Source: Piper betle (Eukaryota > Streptophyta > Magnoliopsida > Piperales > Piperaceae). From it: a stretch of DNA of 64,000 nucleotides. Shown in pieces: positions 11,401 to 22,800 of the stretch (position 1 is its first letter; each line of letters begins with the position of its first letter). The stretch is taken from the NCBI GenBank assembly GCA_033002965.1, contig JAURVB010013878.1, positions 1 through 64,000 on the forward strand, given 5' to 3'. The translations under genes were made by a program, and so were the position numbers. Under the pieces are notes generated by a model, which saw only the letters and a program-made list of their open reading frames with translations, did no database searches and was not told the DNA's origin.

Positions 11401-13526
11401 TGATAACCACGCTTATTGAAGAATCAGGATTCAAGGTTTTCTACTAATATTTGTCTTTTTTTGCTAAATTCATATGACTAAATTGGGTTATTGACACCAT
11501 TCATTTTCTCTTACTTTAAAGGCTGAAGTTCTTATAAAAATTCGTGCTGATTTCGACTCCAGTATAACTGCAAACACAGTGTTGGTGAGCATGCCACTTC
11601 CTGCTTATACGTCAAGGTGATATTTCTAGCACATAAAAAGAGGTTTAGTTAGGGCTTAAATTTATGGTTTTTTTCTTGATCTATTCTTGTTATGATTATT
11701 TTCTTTGGCTTGCTCCATTCTTTCTACTTCTGTGCACTTACCTGCCATCCTTCCCTCTTTCTTTCTGAAATGACATGGGATATGATTTTGGAAATCCTGA
11801 ATATCTTCTGTTTTGTTCCAAATTGAGTGATGATCTTGTGTGGTGGTTTGTTATATAATTTATGACTCAGCAATTCTTATGATTGGAGATATTAATAACG
11901 TGACTAGATGGCCGTGCAATGGATTAACTTTGTTGACAGGTATTCTTGTTATTTCCATTGATTTTCCTACTTGAATGATTTTCCTTAGGGTAAGCTTTGA
12001 GCTTGAACCTGGAGCTGTAGGAAACACAACAGATTTCAAGGAAGCTAGCAAAAAATTAGAATGGGGTCTAAAAAAGGTTCTCTTTGTTTCTGCCATTTCA
12101 ATTTTTGTATATTTTATTTTTCTTCGTCTGATATGCGGGAAGCTTCTGTTTTTCGCTCCAATAAAATGAATTCATTTCAGATTGTTGGTGGATCTACACA
12201 TACATTACGTGCAAAGCTCACATTCTTACAGGAGTCTCACAGTATGTGGTATTTTACATTTTAAATGTTGTGGTATTTCACATTTTAAACGTTTTAACAA
12301 TTTCATCAATATACTTTTAGTTTGATCTCTGAAGCTATTCTTATTAAGTGGGCTATTTGATTTTTTTGAGGAACTGTCTCGTAATATCTTTTTAAAGTCA
12401 TGGCATGAGTTCTTTGTGGTTGTTCATATGATGCTAATGCCTGTAGACCTTGGTGCATCAGTATTACGTGGCCTGACAAACTCAAGATTCATAGTTTATC
12501 CTTTTTTTGTCTATACCTTTTACAAATTAACAGCTAAAGTTTTCTTCTCAGCTAATATTAACAAGGAAGCAGGACCAGTAAGCATGACTTTTACTATACC
12601 CATGTATAATGCTTCACGGCTTCAGGTGAGAAGTTTATCTCTCATACTAAATGTGACATTTTTAAAAAAATTTTATGCACATTTCATCTATTTATTACTT
12701 TTTTCGCTAAAACTAGGTTACTTGTATAGCTTTGTAGCAATGTAATACTAAAACTTATAAGTAAACTCTTGGGCTTATGTGAGGCCTAGTGATGTTGGAC
12801 AAGTTCTAATAAATTAGTTGTTGAATTATAAATTTTTCTTTAATGAGTGCATATTTTGTGAAAGAATAAAAATGATAGATTTGAGGGAGTAGAGTAATCA
12901 TACACTGAAAGTTGTTATCCATAAATTCTCTGAGATGATAGAATGAGTTTATTCCGCAGCTGTTGTGTGGGTGAACTTTGTTTTGCAGAATGTTATTCAT
13001 GTCTACGCAAAAATGGACATAAGAAGATAACTTTTCCATTAAAAGTCATGTAGTTAACTAACATTAATGCATCATAGACTAAAATTTGTCCGGTACAAAC
13101 ATCTATGGAGTGATAAATCATTTGTCTAGCTTGATGTTTTTAATGGAACTGGTTATAATTAACATTGGTAAAAGATAATTAACATTTGCTGAGGATCAAA
13201 TTTGATAAATAGAGGGATAGACAAATATGTGATTTGAAGAATATCCAAATATTTCTGTCATGAAATAAATACTTAACTGTGTGCTTAATATTTCTGTCAT
13301 GAAATAAATACCTAACTGTGTGCTTCTCTTATGAAGTTGCTATGCCTGATGGGCCGATGGTACAACGTTGGAAACCTGATTGTGTTTTATGATATGATGC
13401 TTTAATTGATTGCGTTAATGGATACAGGTGCGATACTTGCAAATAGCCAAGAAATCCAAGACATATAATCCATACAGATGGGTGAGATATGTGACACAAG
13501 GTAACTCCTACGTTGCACGCCTATGA
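8437..13526 (+). CDS. AP4M: AP-4 complex subunit mu, apparent frameshift in exon 4
   Basis: Medium chain of the AP-4 adaptor, which binds tyrosine-type cargo signals at the trans-Golgi network for vacuolar sorting. Coding exons by GT-AG sites: 8437-8494, 9064-9158, 9388-9591, 9886-9986, 10078-10206, 10479-10605, 10998-11101, 11334-11435, 11522-11616, 11989-12076, 12181-12241, 12552-12625, 13428-13526. A leader intron is likely (donor near 8286, acceptor near 8375). The N-terminal longin-like part starts MISQFFVLSQRGGNIVFRDY; the mu-homology domain runs from VVANEPGGRRREEIFVDVIE to RWVRYVTQGNSYVARL and stop. Summed exons are 1337 nt, two more than a multiple of three. In exon 4, GTTGTAGAT is followed after 8 nt by the out-of-frame codons for PAAMFM, where related proteins have about seven more residues. 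Read literally, translation ends early in exon 6. All other exons are intact and in phase, so this is a recent lesion or a sequence error. Confidence 0.9.
13251..13328. repeat. 39-bp tandem duplication in AP-4 mu intron 12
   Basis: Two near-identical head-to-tail units beginning ATTTCTGTCATGAAATAAAT, differing at one internal base (ACTTAACTG versus ACCTAACTG) and at the 3' edge. No function is suggested. Confidence 0.9.
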
Positions 13527-14341
13527 TCTGTAAGGCAGTAATGTGCTAATGTTCAAAGCCAGATATATTTTTCACAATTTCTTTGCCATCTCCGGGCACC
13601 CCCTGCTAGTTAGAAAGGGGCGGCACTGATGATCGAAATTATTGAGCTTTGCCCCAAGTTTGTCGACAGTTTTAAATTTAGCTCTATGATTTTTATGGCC
13701 AAAATTCTGGTGCATACATTTGTTATGTTTCATCCCCTTCTTAAAGGGTCTTTGCACAGACCGGAAATGTCATGTTGGGAGTTATCTGAGCTTTGCCTTC
13801 CAGTTTGATTTCATAAAGGGTTCTTAGTTAAAGGAATGCACTTATTGATGCAGATAACTAATGACATTGCTTATTATTAGCTGCAGCTGATATAAAGAGT
13901 ACATGAGCAACGCACAAATCTAATTATATATTTATATTTTAGATTACACATGGGTGTGATTTTTTTTTTTTACATAAAATTACCTCCATTATCTAATAAT
14001 CTAAGGCTCATATTAATTTTAGTTTACATAGGAATAATTGGCAGTTACTAAATGTTTTCATAATTCAACTACGGTAAAATGGGCTCCCAGCACTGGTATA
14101 TAAGCAATCCTAGTGTTTTTGCGATACTTGGTGAACTCGTCAATGCACTGAGATCTACTTACCAAAATAAATAAAGGTGTCGTAGATCCGGAATTCAATT
14201 CCGTTATATACGTCCACTGCCTAAGATGTCACTTGCATGTTTTCTCCAACAAGGAGAACGCCTATGTTTTCATGTTTTGAACAGACAACAGAATAGGAAA
14301 TAGCCAAAATTTCCTTTTTGGCACCACTCTTCCCTTGTAAA
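13527..14341. other. Convergent 3' intergenic region
   Basis: Lies between the stop codons of AP-4 mu (plus) and La (minus), so it must hold both 3' UTRs and terminators. No further gene or repeat is seen. Confidence 0.6.
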
Positions 14342-17300
14342 TCATATGCATGCTTTCTGAGCTTTATCAGGGCGTTCCACCATGGAATCGCTAATTTTGT
14401 CCCAATTTCTCTTCCCATCGGACTGCCTTCCTCTTTTGTTATGTCTCCCTCCCCTGGCATGCAGCATTGTATTTATAAATAAAAAAAGAAACCCGTTACC
14501 ATTGACGAAAAGCAGCTTATCTCCTAGGATGAAAATTTGATACTGCAAATCTTGACTTCAAAAGTTTTAAAACAGTATTCATGGTTTTTGTGTAGTTTTC
14601 AAATTAAGGCAGAAGTAAATGATATCAAGCAAATATTGTATACCTTCCATGGGAGGACTTATTTCGATCTTGGTTACTTCTTAGTAAGCTCCAATATTGC
14701 TTTTCAGTATCACCTGCAATTTCAGATTAAATAGGAAAGGAAAAAACGTAAGGCATACCAGGAAAGATTAAAGCAGAAGCTAATGAGTCAAACATTTACT
14801 ATAGAGAAGCAACAAATACCCCTAGCGTTCAGTATTCGGAAACTATACACGAGTCAACATAATGTGCTAGTTATGGCATTTTCATTCATGAGTGTATAAA
14901 GCTTCAACATAGCATCAACATTTTCACAAAATCTCTCTAGATTTATGACTTTCAGAATGATAGTGCTTTAAGCACAAGTATGTAATAGCCATCTTATTAT
15001 CCATTGTCCTTATACTTACGTTTTAAGAAGCAATTTATTCATCTCTAGGTGTCAACAACTTATGATCATATGAAATGTGACTGGAAGAACAGATTAATAA
15101 ATAAATGTGGCCGTATGAGATTGGCTTTTCCAAAAATTGCTAGACATCCTCAGATTAGAAGAGAAAATTTGAATGATAATGATTAATTTGATATAAATAA
15201 AGAATACAGATATTTATGGGCTCAATGCAAAAATTGATATGGATTAAATTATAAGTACATATTTAATCTTAATCATATAAGCTACCTCAAATTTGCCAAT
15301 CAATCAAGTAATATGGTAAATACATTACATACTTTGACACTGTTGTCAGCATAAAATTAACACTTCTGGTACTTGAAAGTTGCAAAGACTGTTAAGTACT
15401 CAGTTCAGAGGAGGATGCTTGAGAATACCATGCCCAGAAAGAACAATTAGCTCAACCTCGAGTAGACAAAATGGCCCAGTTATCAACAATGTAGCTAATT
15501 TCAAGTTTGAATAACGTGGGTTTCTAAAATTTATTTTAAATTTTATATATATCAATGCAGAACATGGAACCTAAGAAGAGTAGTTTTACATGGGAGAAAA
15601 GCATACCGGTTACAGGTTCCAGGGTAACCAAGTGGCCCTTCACGGTCAACCCACCTTCATCAGCCAAAACTGCAAATGCCCGTGCCTTCTGGCCAGCTTC
15701 AGGTCCCTCAAAACGAATGTATCCTGATTCTTCACCCATGCGATAGTCAACAAACTTTCAAATCAAACAAAAATATTGTTAGGAAAACATAAGATATAAC
15801 AACAGTCATCTAAACCATGAAAAAAAAACAAGCACTTGAAAAAAGAAATCATTCAGACAAGAAAAATCCCCAAACGCATATTTAGAACAGCATGATCAGC
15901 ATCTGATTTTATAATATATGTTAATGCAAACTTAATTTCTAAACAGAAAAATGTTTGGTCCTTCTGAAACTTGATCCCCACAAACTCTAGTCCACTATGT
16001 CAGAAGTCGTCAGATTACAGCTGCAGCTATAGTGTATTCAAACAAATATCATTACCAATTTTATTAACAGCTTAATGCTTAGATAGAATTCTGGCATACA
16101 ATATAATAGCAGAACCAGTAAACTCTACCGTACAATCAGTTAAACAATGCTTTCACTACCTTGACAGTCCCAAACTTATGGAACACTTCCTTCAGATCCT
16201 CCCTCATGATAGCATCTCCCTTCTGAGTGCAAGCTGCAGCATCGCCTGCACTGTTCTTCTTGTCATTCTCTAAATTGTCAGTACCTGCAACTTCTGTTTC
16301 CTCTTGCTTGGACAAATTTATTGCATCCTCCTTGCAGCCATCCTCTAAACTGTTGTCAGCATTGCCATTGTCCTCATCAGCTGAGGTTGAAGCTACATGC
16401 TCTTGGTGAGCAACTTCACCATTACTCTGATGGCATGCACCGTTACTTTCATCAGTTTTGCTCGACAAGGTTTTCAATTGGAAAGCAATAATCAGCCCTT
16501 TGGGGTACCTGCAAAATAGAGAATCAGGAAAGGCGCAAGAATCAGTACGACATGTACTCATACAACATATACAAGAAAAATCAGCAGCCTAACAGGCATG
16601 GTACTACAAACCAATCATCCATGGAGGAGTCCTCTTTCTTGTTGGAATCTTGAGAACTGCGAACCTGATCCAGTAATTTTTCTCTTTCGGAATCATAGTC
16701 CTTCCTGAATTAATTAAATGAAGGCATTAACAAAAGCTACCAAGTGACCAATTGACAAAAGTTTAAAACTACCACCATAATTACTTCATTTTCTTGTTTC
16801 TAACAATGCATAACACTCAGATCTTCACTTTTTACAGAAATAAGGAGGCTCACTTGGGCTTTAGTTCTAATTCTGCACCAGTATAAACTAGATGTTGGCC
16901 CAATACACTCTTAGCATCCTCCTCAGTAGAAAACTCAACCAAAGCAGTCCCAGAAAAACACCTAGTGTCAGCAACATGGCGGGGAAGCCTTACACTATTT
17001 ACCTGCAGGAGATAAAAATGTCTAACAATGAGGATAATAATCCACATTCATGAATCTACCGGCATCAAATCAAGCAAACATAAAAACCTTCCATATATGA
17101 AGTTTATGAAGTCTACATTACACGTGTACCGAAAATAACAGCAAAAAAAACTAAAAAAATATTTTACAATATACATAATTTTAAGCTCATTATTAATCGT
17201 ACAGTTGAACAACTTGTGGGGTTATGAACACATGCAACCAATCTCACCTTTCCATATTGCGAAAAATATGTCTGAACATCATCCATCACAACATCATACT

Positions 17301-18511
17301 CCAAGGGAGATGCAGCAATTGTTCTTGAATCCACTTGCTCTATCACTTCTTCTGGTTTTAGTAGTGCAGTCAACCGGCCAACCTTCTTTCCTGCAAACAA
17401 AGACTATTATTCAAGGCACAAGCACACTCAATACAACCAAATGACATACCACACACATTACTCAGATCTGTCTAACACAAACATTCTATATCAAATCATC
17501 CAAATACGAAATGCTAAAAAAATCGTCCAACAGAATAAAATATTCTCTATCACTTCTTATGGTTTGAGCAGTACCGTCCGACCAACCTTCTTTCCTGTAA
17601 ACAAATATTATCATACATGCGCACTCACAACCACCTAACCACATACCACACACATCACTCAGGTCTGTCTAACACAAATATTCTCCATCAACTCATCCAA
17701 CCATGAAATTCTACAAAAGATGACCCAACAAACATCAATTATTCTCTATCACTTCTTCTGGTTTCACTATCAGACCAACCCTATTTCCGATTTCCTGTGA
17801 GCAGAGCTTATTCACGCACACTCACAACAACCAAACCACATACCACACGCACAATTCAGGTCTGGATAACATAAACGTTTTCTATCAACTCATCCAACCA
17901 TGAAATACTAAAAATGATTACACATGCACACACAAGGCCACCAAACCACAGACATTATTCAGATCTGGATAACACAAATCTTCTCTATCAACTCATCCAA
18001 CCATGAAATGCTACACGAGATGATCAACTCACCATCATCAGAGATTTTGAGCAGAGTCGACTTCTTCAACACTTCTGCAACAGAAAGCACAGTGCCCTCC
18101 GGAATCTCATTCGCCTTCACCGACCCCAGTCCAAGATGAGACCGCATCCGGCTGAAGGAACAGATCAACGCCAAGCTCACCACTACACCAACAACAAACA
18201 AAAATCGAGATTCACCACCCACAACGAAATGCCACCAACAATTTAAAAAAAGAAAAACCACAAAATCCACACTCACGGCCATCCTCGCTCTCATTGATGG
18301 CGCCGGTGAGGAACTTGTCACGGGGAAGATTGCTGTCACTGAAGTAGAACTCCACCTGCAACAAGACAACAAAACTCCGTGAAGAATCGAGGTGCGGTGG
18401 CGAGAGGTGACGAAAAGGCCATCGGCGAGGAGAGCAAGAGACGGGGAAGGAGATAGAGACCTGTCTGAGTACGTCCTTGGTGGTTTTTTCGTCCAAATGT
18501 GCGACCGCCAT
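14342..18511 (-). CDS. LA1: La protein (LA1-type RNA-binding protein), intact, 447 aa
   Basis: La binds the UUU-OH 3' ends of new RNA polymerase III transcripts in the nucleus. Ten minus-strand exons: 18461-18511, 18277-18355, 18033-18182, 17248-17390, 16854-17002, 16612-16704, 16160-16508, 15607-15754, 14644-14713, 14342-14453. They sum to 1344 nt and every junction keeps phase. The La motif (about residues 10-95) contains VEFYFSDSNLPRDKF at 18-32. RRM1 (about 112-190) has the RNP1-like CFSGTALVEF at 156-165. An acidic, low-complexity linker fills about 230-315. A second RRM (about 320-387) contains GYIRF at 349-353, and the tail is basic (RGGRHNKRGRQ). Exons 9 and 10 are short (70 and 112 nt) and were placed by splice phase plus the family motif QYWSLLR. 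The start is the first ATG after a CT-rich leader. Intron 3 holds pseudo-exon repeats. Confidence 0.93.
17391..18010 (-). repeat. Tandem repeats with pseudo-copies of a La exon start, in La intron 3
   Basis: Roughly 200-bp units repeat through intron 3, sharing blocks such as CATACCACACACA, CAACTCATCCAACCATGAAA and TCTCTATCACTTCTT. Two units (about 17547-17606 and 17747-17800) include copies of the first ~55 nt of exon 4 with its 3' splice site. Both keep an AG acceptor before GAAA on the minus strand but contain an in-frame TAA or TAG. A fourth partial unit (about 17810-18010) lacks the exon piece. Confidence 0.85.
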
Positions 18512-20312
18512 GGATTCTCCGACGACGACGACGGAGAAAAAAGAGGAGGCAGAGGGTTTCCTGCATTATTAGGGTTTAAGAGGAATCGTTGTAGCAGAGA
18601 TTGTGAAATTGCAATGTGCTCCTTGCAGCTTCAGAGGTTTTACATAAAAGCCCTCCTTGCTTAAAACAGATTAATAATGCAAAAATAAGAGAAAGTGTAT
18701 GTAAAAATTAAAAAGGCAAAAAAAAAGAAATTTCTAAATTATTTTTATCACAATTAAAAATAAAATAAAATGTATATAACATTATTCTCATTTTCTTATA
18801 TTTTTTTATGAAAAAATAGTTGTAAAATAAATTTTCTATCGTACTACAAAATAGATTTTTTTCTCAATTTTTCTTACAAACTAAATAATAGAAACCTTAC
18901 TTTTTTTCACATTTTTTCCTCTTTTGTCACGATTCAAATAGAAAACTTTCAAGGTGATTTATATCTAGAAGTACCCAAATTCTCTATGAGCCCTCTTATT
19001 GCGTATTTATTGTATAATAATAAATATAATAAAAATCCATCCTCCTGTAACTAAATTTCGTCAAGAAGTTGCAAAACTAAAAATTAAGGATAGAATGACT
19101 ACATTTGAGCTCTATTTTTTATTTGTAAGGTGTACTTGTCAAAATGAGAATTTTTTTATGATAAAAATGTTGCACCAAAACGATAAAGATGCGACGATGG
19201 TTTTAAAATGACTATTCTGCACAATTTTGTAAAGGGATAAAATATAAATGACATAAAAATTTAAAATGGTTAGTATAAAAAAATACAGATGATATAAAAA
19301 TTTTAATATAGATGCATTTTAATTGAATTTTAAATGATTTTAAAGTAACTACAATTAGTACATATGTAATATATTTATAAAAAATAGTATTTCACAATGT
19401 GTTTTATGTTCAAATTAATTATTATTACGTCCCACCCATATATTTGCTCATTGGCAAAAAAAATTCTCCCTTTTTTTAATGGATAAGAAAAATGAGGAAG
19501 TTTTTTTCTTGCTGGGAAGATATGAGTGAGCACTTGGATATAATAATACATAATTTGTATACAAAATAATTTATTTTATTTTATTTTTTATATAAAGTAC
19601 TTTAATTAAATATAACTATTTTTTATAAAGTTGACTATTTTAAAATTTAATGTCATGTACACTATTTTGCACCAACTAAACAGATACTTAAAAGAATATT
19701 CTAGCCGCTAAAAAATGATAATGTATGCCTTTATACTTTGCTGGGCTTTCAAAGGTTATTTCATCTACCCTGTTAACAAATTTCTTATCACACATTTTTC
19801 TTGCTTCCATCCCAAACCTATCTATTATCCCATCTTTAAATTTATAGCGGGTTATTTATTTTTGCATTTTATCAACCATTTTGTGAGGTCTTGTACTTAT
19901 ACCTTCTCCTGAAGAAAAATATACTACTCATGTTGGAATACATTGTGATAAAGCTAAACACCTTAAAGAAAATCCGATTTAATAGTAGAATGAGTTTTTT
20001 TTTTTCAAAACCCTCAATGGGTGCACCTCGGCATACACTGTAAACTAAAAAAATTTGTGCTGCCATAATCGAAGTTGAACAATGTTACAATACATCATTC
20101 AAGGTGGACAAACATGTGAAATTTTAGTTCCAATCCCAAAGCTATCATAGGAAACAATACACCAGACAAAATTTTAATCAACAGAGACAGTGTAATGCTT
20201 TGCACAAAGCTAAAAGATACATATAACCATTTACAAAATGCAAACAGTGTTAGCCAAGCTCAGATTAAATGCCATATATCAACATAAACCATAACAACAT
20301 AAAGATAAAAGT
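18512..20312. other. La leader/promoter side and AT-rich intergenic DNA
   Basis: The La leader, CT-rich on the minus strand, lies just above 18511. 18660-20050 is very AT-rich with many homopolymers and no recognised gene. 20050-20312 is probably the 3' UTR of the F-box gene. Confidence 0.5.
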
Positions 20313-21539
20313 TCAAGGCCACATTGTGTCTGCACTCACCCTTCTGAAATAACCAGGGTCATTTAAACACAACAAGAAGGGAATAAGAGTTGGTAGTGAA
20401 TGTCGAGCCAATCCATTATCAGGCACTGGACTCATTACAGCTCTCCCAATCACTCTCCGCTTGTGGTCGTTCAAATTATAGCGGAAGAGATAACATCCAT
20501 GGCCAACAAAGTAAAGAACCTCATCTTGCCCATGGCTGGCAATGGTGCATGAGCGGATTGTAGGTGGCCGATCCAGCACTTCATCCATAGATATCATATG
20601 ACGGCATGTCCACTGACGAGAGTTATGATCCTCAAGTCTCCATATGCGCACGTTTCTTCCTTCATATTGTGTGTATTGAAGACAACCACCAGAAACTGCA
20701 AGTTCTGGTTGACGCCATCGTAATATGGTGTGCAGCTGATGCACTTCCATCGAATATGGTGGGCAGCTGATGCACTCAAATCGTTCTTCCTCAACATGGA
20801 AGCTCATAACATAATGGATACGAGATGCGGTAGCACACAAACCCAGTCGATACGCATATCCATTCACAGTAAGTGTTCTCTCCGTTGGAAGTGTGCCCAC
20901 TATGACATCCGGGGGTGCATGTAGCCCCAATTCTAAACTGTTCCATTTTTCTGTCTTAGAAGAGAAAACGTAAATTTCCTGGAATAGTTTCCCGCCGACA
21001 CTTCTTGAATCGACTGTGCCAAAATACATAATCACTTTGTAGTGAGGGGAAACTCTAGGATCAAAAGCTAGCATCGAGAATTTGAAGGGCTCTAAGTTAT
21101 CAGTGAGTGATGGTAATACGACGGATTTCGAAGTTATTGGGTTGACCACGAAATGGTCAGGTACATTAAAACAATATTTGGTGAGTGCAGCGAACCCAAG
21201 CAGGAAGAAGCCATTGCATGCATCAGAAATAACCATATTGGGCTTGCAATGGTACTGTTTTAAGAGTTCATGGCAGTTGCCCTCTGGGAGTATAAGATGG
21301 TAATCAGAACTGTGTGCAGATGGGCAGGTGATGAGGGCAAACTCCGGTGTTTGATAGCATAGGTAGGGAACCAATGGTACCAGCTTATCTCGCCATGCCC
21401 TGGACAGGGTAGCGCATTTGGAAAGGGACCGCAATGGCAGCCTCCGGAGGATGTTCAAGATCAAGTCCTGAGGAAGGTAAGTTATGATTTCTGAGGTAGA
21501 ACTTGGATTGGCAGTTATTGGTTGATTCATCATTGCCAA
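20313..21539 (-). CDS. F-box protein, 408 aa
   Basis: F-box proteins are the substrate-choosing subunits of SCF (SKP1-cullin-F-box) ubiquitin ligases. One uninterrupted coding exon. The F-box lies at about residues 20-55 (YLPQDLILNILRRLPLRSLS, then KCATLSRAWRDKL). The rest resembles an F-box-associated beta-propeller-like region, with FVVNPITSKSVVLPSL and later GTVDSRSVGG and AVSGGCLQYTQYEGRNVRIW, but I cannot name a target. The minus-strand sequence upstream has a strong acceptor (cattttcttacag) before the leader that begins at 21578, so a leader intron is likely; the first exon may lie near 22620-22760, which is CT-rich on the minus strand. Residues near 262-275 are encoded by a 32-nt duplication read in two frames. 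Confidence 0.88.
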   Translation of the reverse strand: MAMMNQPITANPSSTSEIITYLPQDLILNILRRLPLRSLSKCATLSRAWRDKLVPLVPYLCYQTPEFALITCPSAHSSDYHLILPEGNCHELLKQYHCKPNMVISDACNGFFLLGFAALTKYCFNVPDHFVVNPITSKSVVLPSLTDNLEPFKFSMLAFDPRVSPHYKVIMYFGTVDSRSVGGKLFQEIYVFSSKTEKWNSLELGLHAPPDVIVGTLPTERTLTVNGYAYRLGLCATASRIHYVMSFHVEEERFECISCPPYSMEVHQLHTILRWRQPELAVSGGCLQYTQYEGRNVRIWRLEDHNSRQWTCRHMISMDEVLDRPPTIRSCTIASHGQDEVLYFVGHGCYLFRYNLNDHKRRVIGRAVMSPVPDNGLARHSLPTLIPFLLCLNDPGYFRRVSADTMWP

Positions 21540-21578
21540 TATTTTGAGGTACGTAGATCTGATGGTAACAGTCAGGCT

Positions 21579-22800
21579 CTGTAAGAAAATGAAATGGACA
21601 AAAGAATTATTAGCAAAGAAGCATATCCGCTTGTACTAAGGCCTACCAAGATTAGATTTGCGAGTTGTAAAAACGTCAACATACAAGTTTATTTTCTATT
21701 CGTCTCATAAATAAAATGATCTTTTTTCTTTTAAAATAGAATTTTTCTCTAAAAACAAATCTGCTAATTCACTAACCTTCAAGAAACCTTCAAAGTGATT
21801 TATATCTAACCGACTAAATTTCTGTGTCCTCCAAAAGCAACATGGAGGTCCTCCTCTCGAGCCTCCTTGTGAACTTCAGTAATTAATAAATGAATATAAT
21901 CCATCCTCCAATACCTGTCAAAAAATTGCAAAAGCGATTCTTAACAAAGTTGGTCGATTGTCAAACAATGAAGAGTATAGATATAAACAACTGAGAGCAG
22001 CAAAGATCATAGTTTTAACCAAATCAGGCGCAGAAAGCACCACACCCAGTGGTTCCATGACATCAAGTACTGTTACAATTCATGTAAACAAAAGACAAAT
22101 CAGTTTCACACAAACAAAGAAAAGAAAGGTTAAGCAAGAACCTGCACACGGCGTATATATCAATGAAAATACACCAGAGGTGGGTGGTGTACAAACAACC
22201 TTTAAAAAAGAAACCGAAACTCAGAGTCGGTTCCTTGTGGGAACATTGACCTTGGTCTAATCATTGGCTACTGCCCATTGTCATTCTTACCTAGTACTTG
22301 TCGAACAAACACAAAGCATACTTTGATGGTAATTAGCAATCATATTAATCGGCAATTATGATAGTAAGCAATAAATTTTATGTGCGCTGCCAACAATTAT
22401 GTCAACACATCACAAAAGAATGAAGGAATTTGAACAACATCATCCTGAGACATCATATGAACCAACTCATGATTAGAATTGTAAAGCACAGAGCACTTTT
22501 ATTTTAAAAGAAAAACATTACTATAATACGATACAGTATTAGTAATTAGAAAGAATAATGCAACAATCAAAAGTTCAACAAATACTCCACCTTCACACGT
22601 TGTTATCCGGTCGACCAACACAGATACAGCCCAAATGAGGACATCAAAGTCGCAATTTTGTGATCGCAAAACAGAGAGGAGAAGGGACAAAGGGGGCGGG
22701 TGGAAGAAGAGAAGGCGGAGAGTTAGAAGACAAGAAGTGACCCTCAAAAAGGAGAGGGTGGGCCACTTTAAACATTGCTACGAAGGTTCCCGCGTTGTAA
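21579..22800 (-). other. Probable leader intron and 5' exon of the F-box gene
   Basis: A strong minus-strand acceptor lies at about 21579-21584. On the minus strand, 22760-22640 is CT-rich and resembles a 5' leader, with GT donors available below it. The plus-strand 100-codon open frame at 21958-22260 matches no family I know. The exact first exon is not determined. Confidence 0.35.

Noticed and set aside
20594..20797. 67-codon minus-strand frame
   Set aside because: Alternative frame inside the F-box coding exon.
21958..22260. 100-codon plus-strand open frame
   Set aside because: No known motif; it lies antisense in the likely leader intron of the F-box gene.
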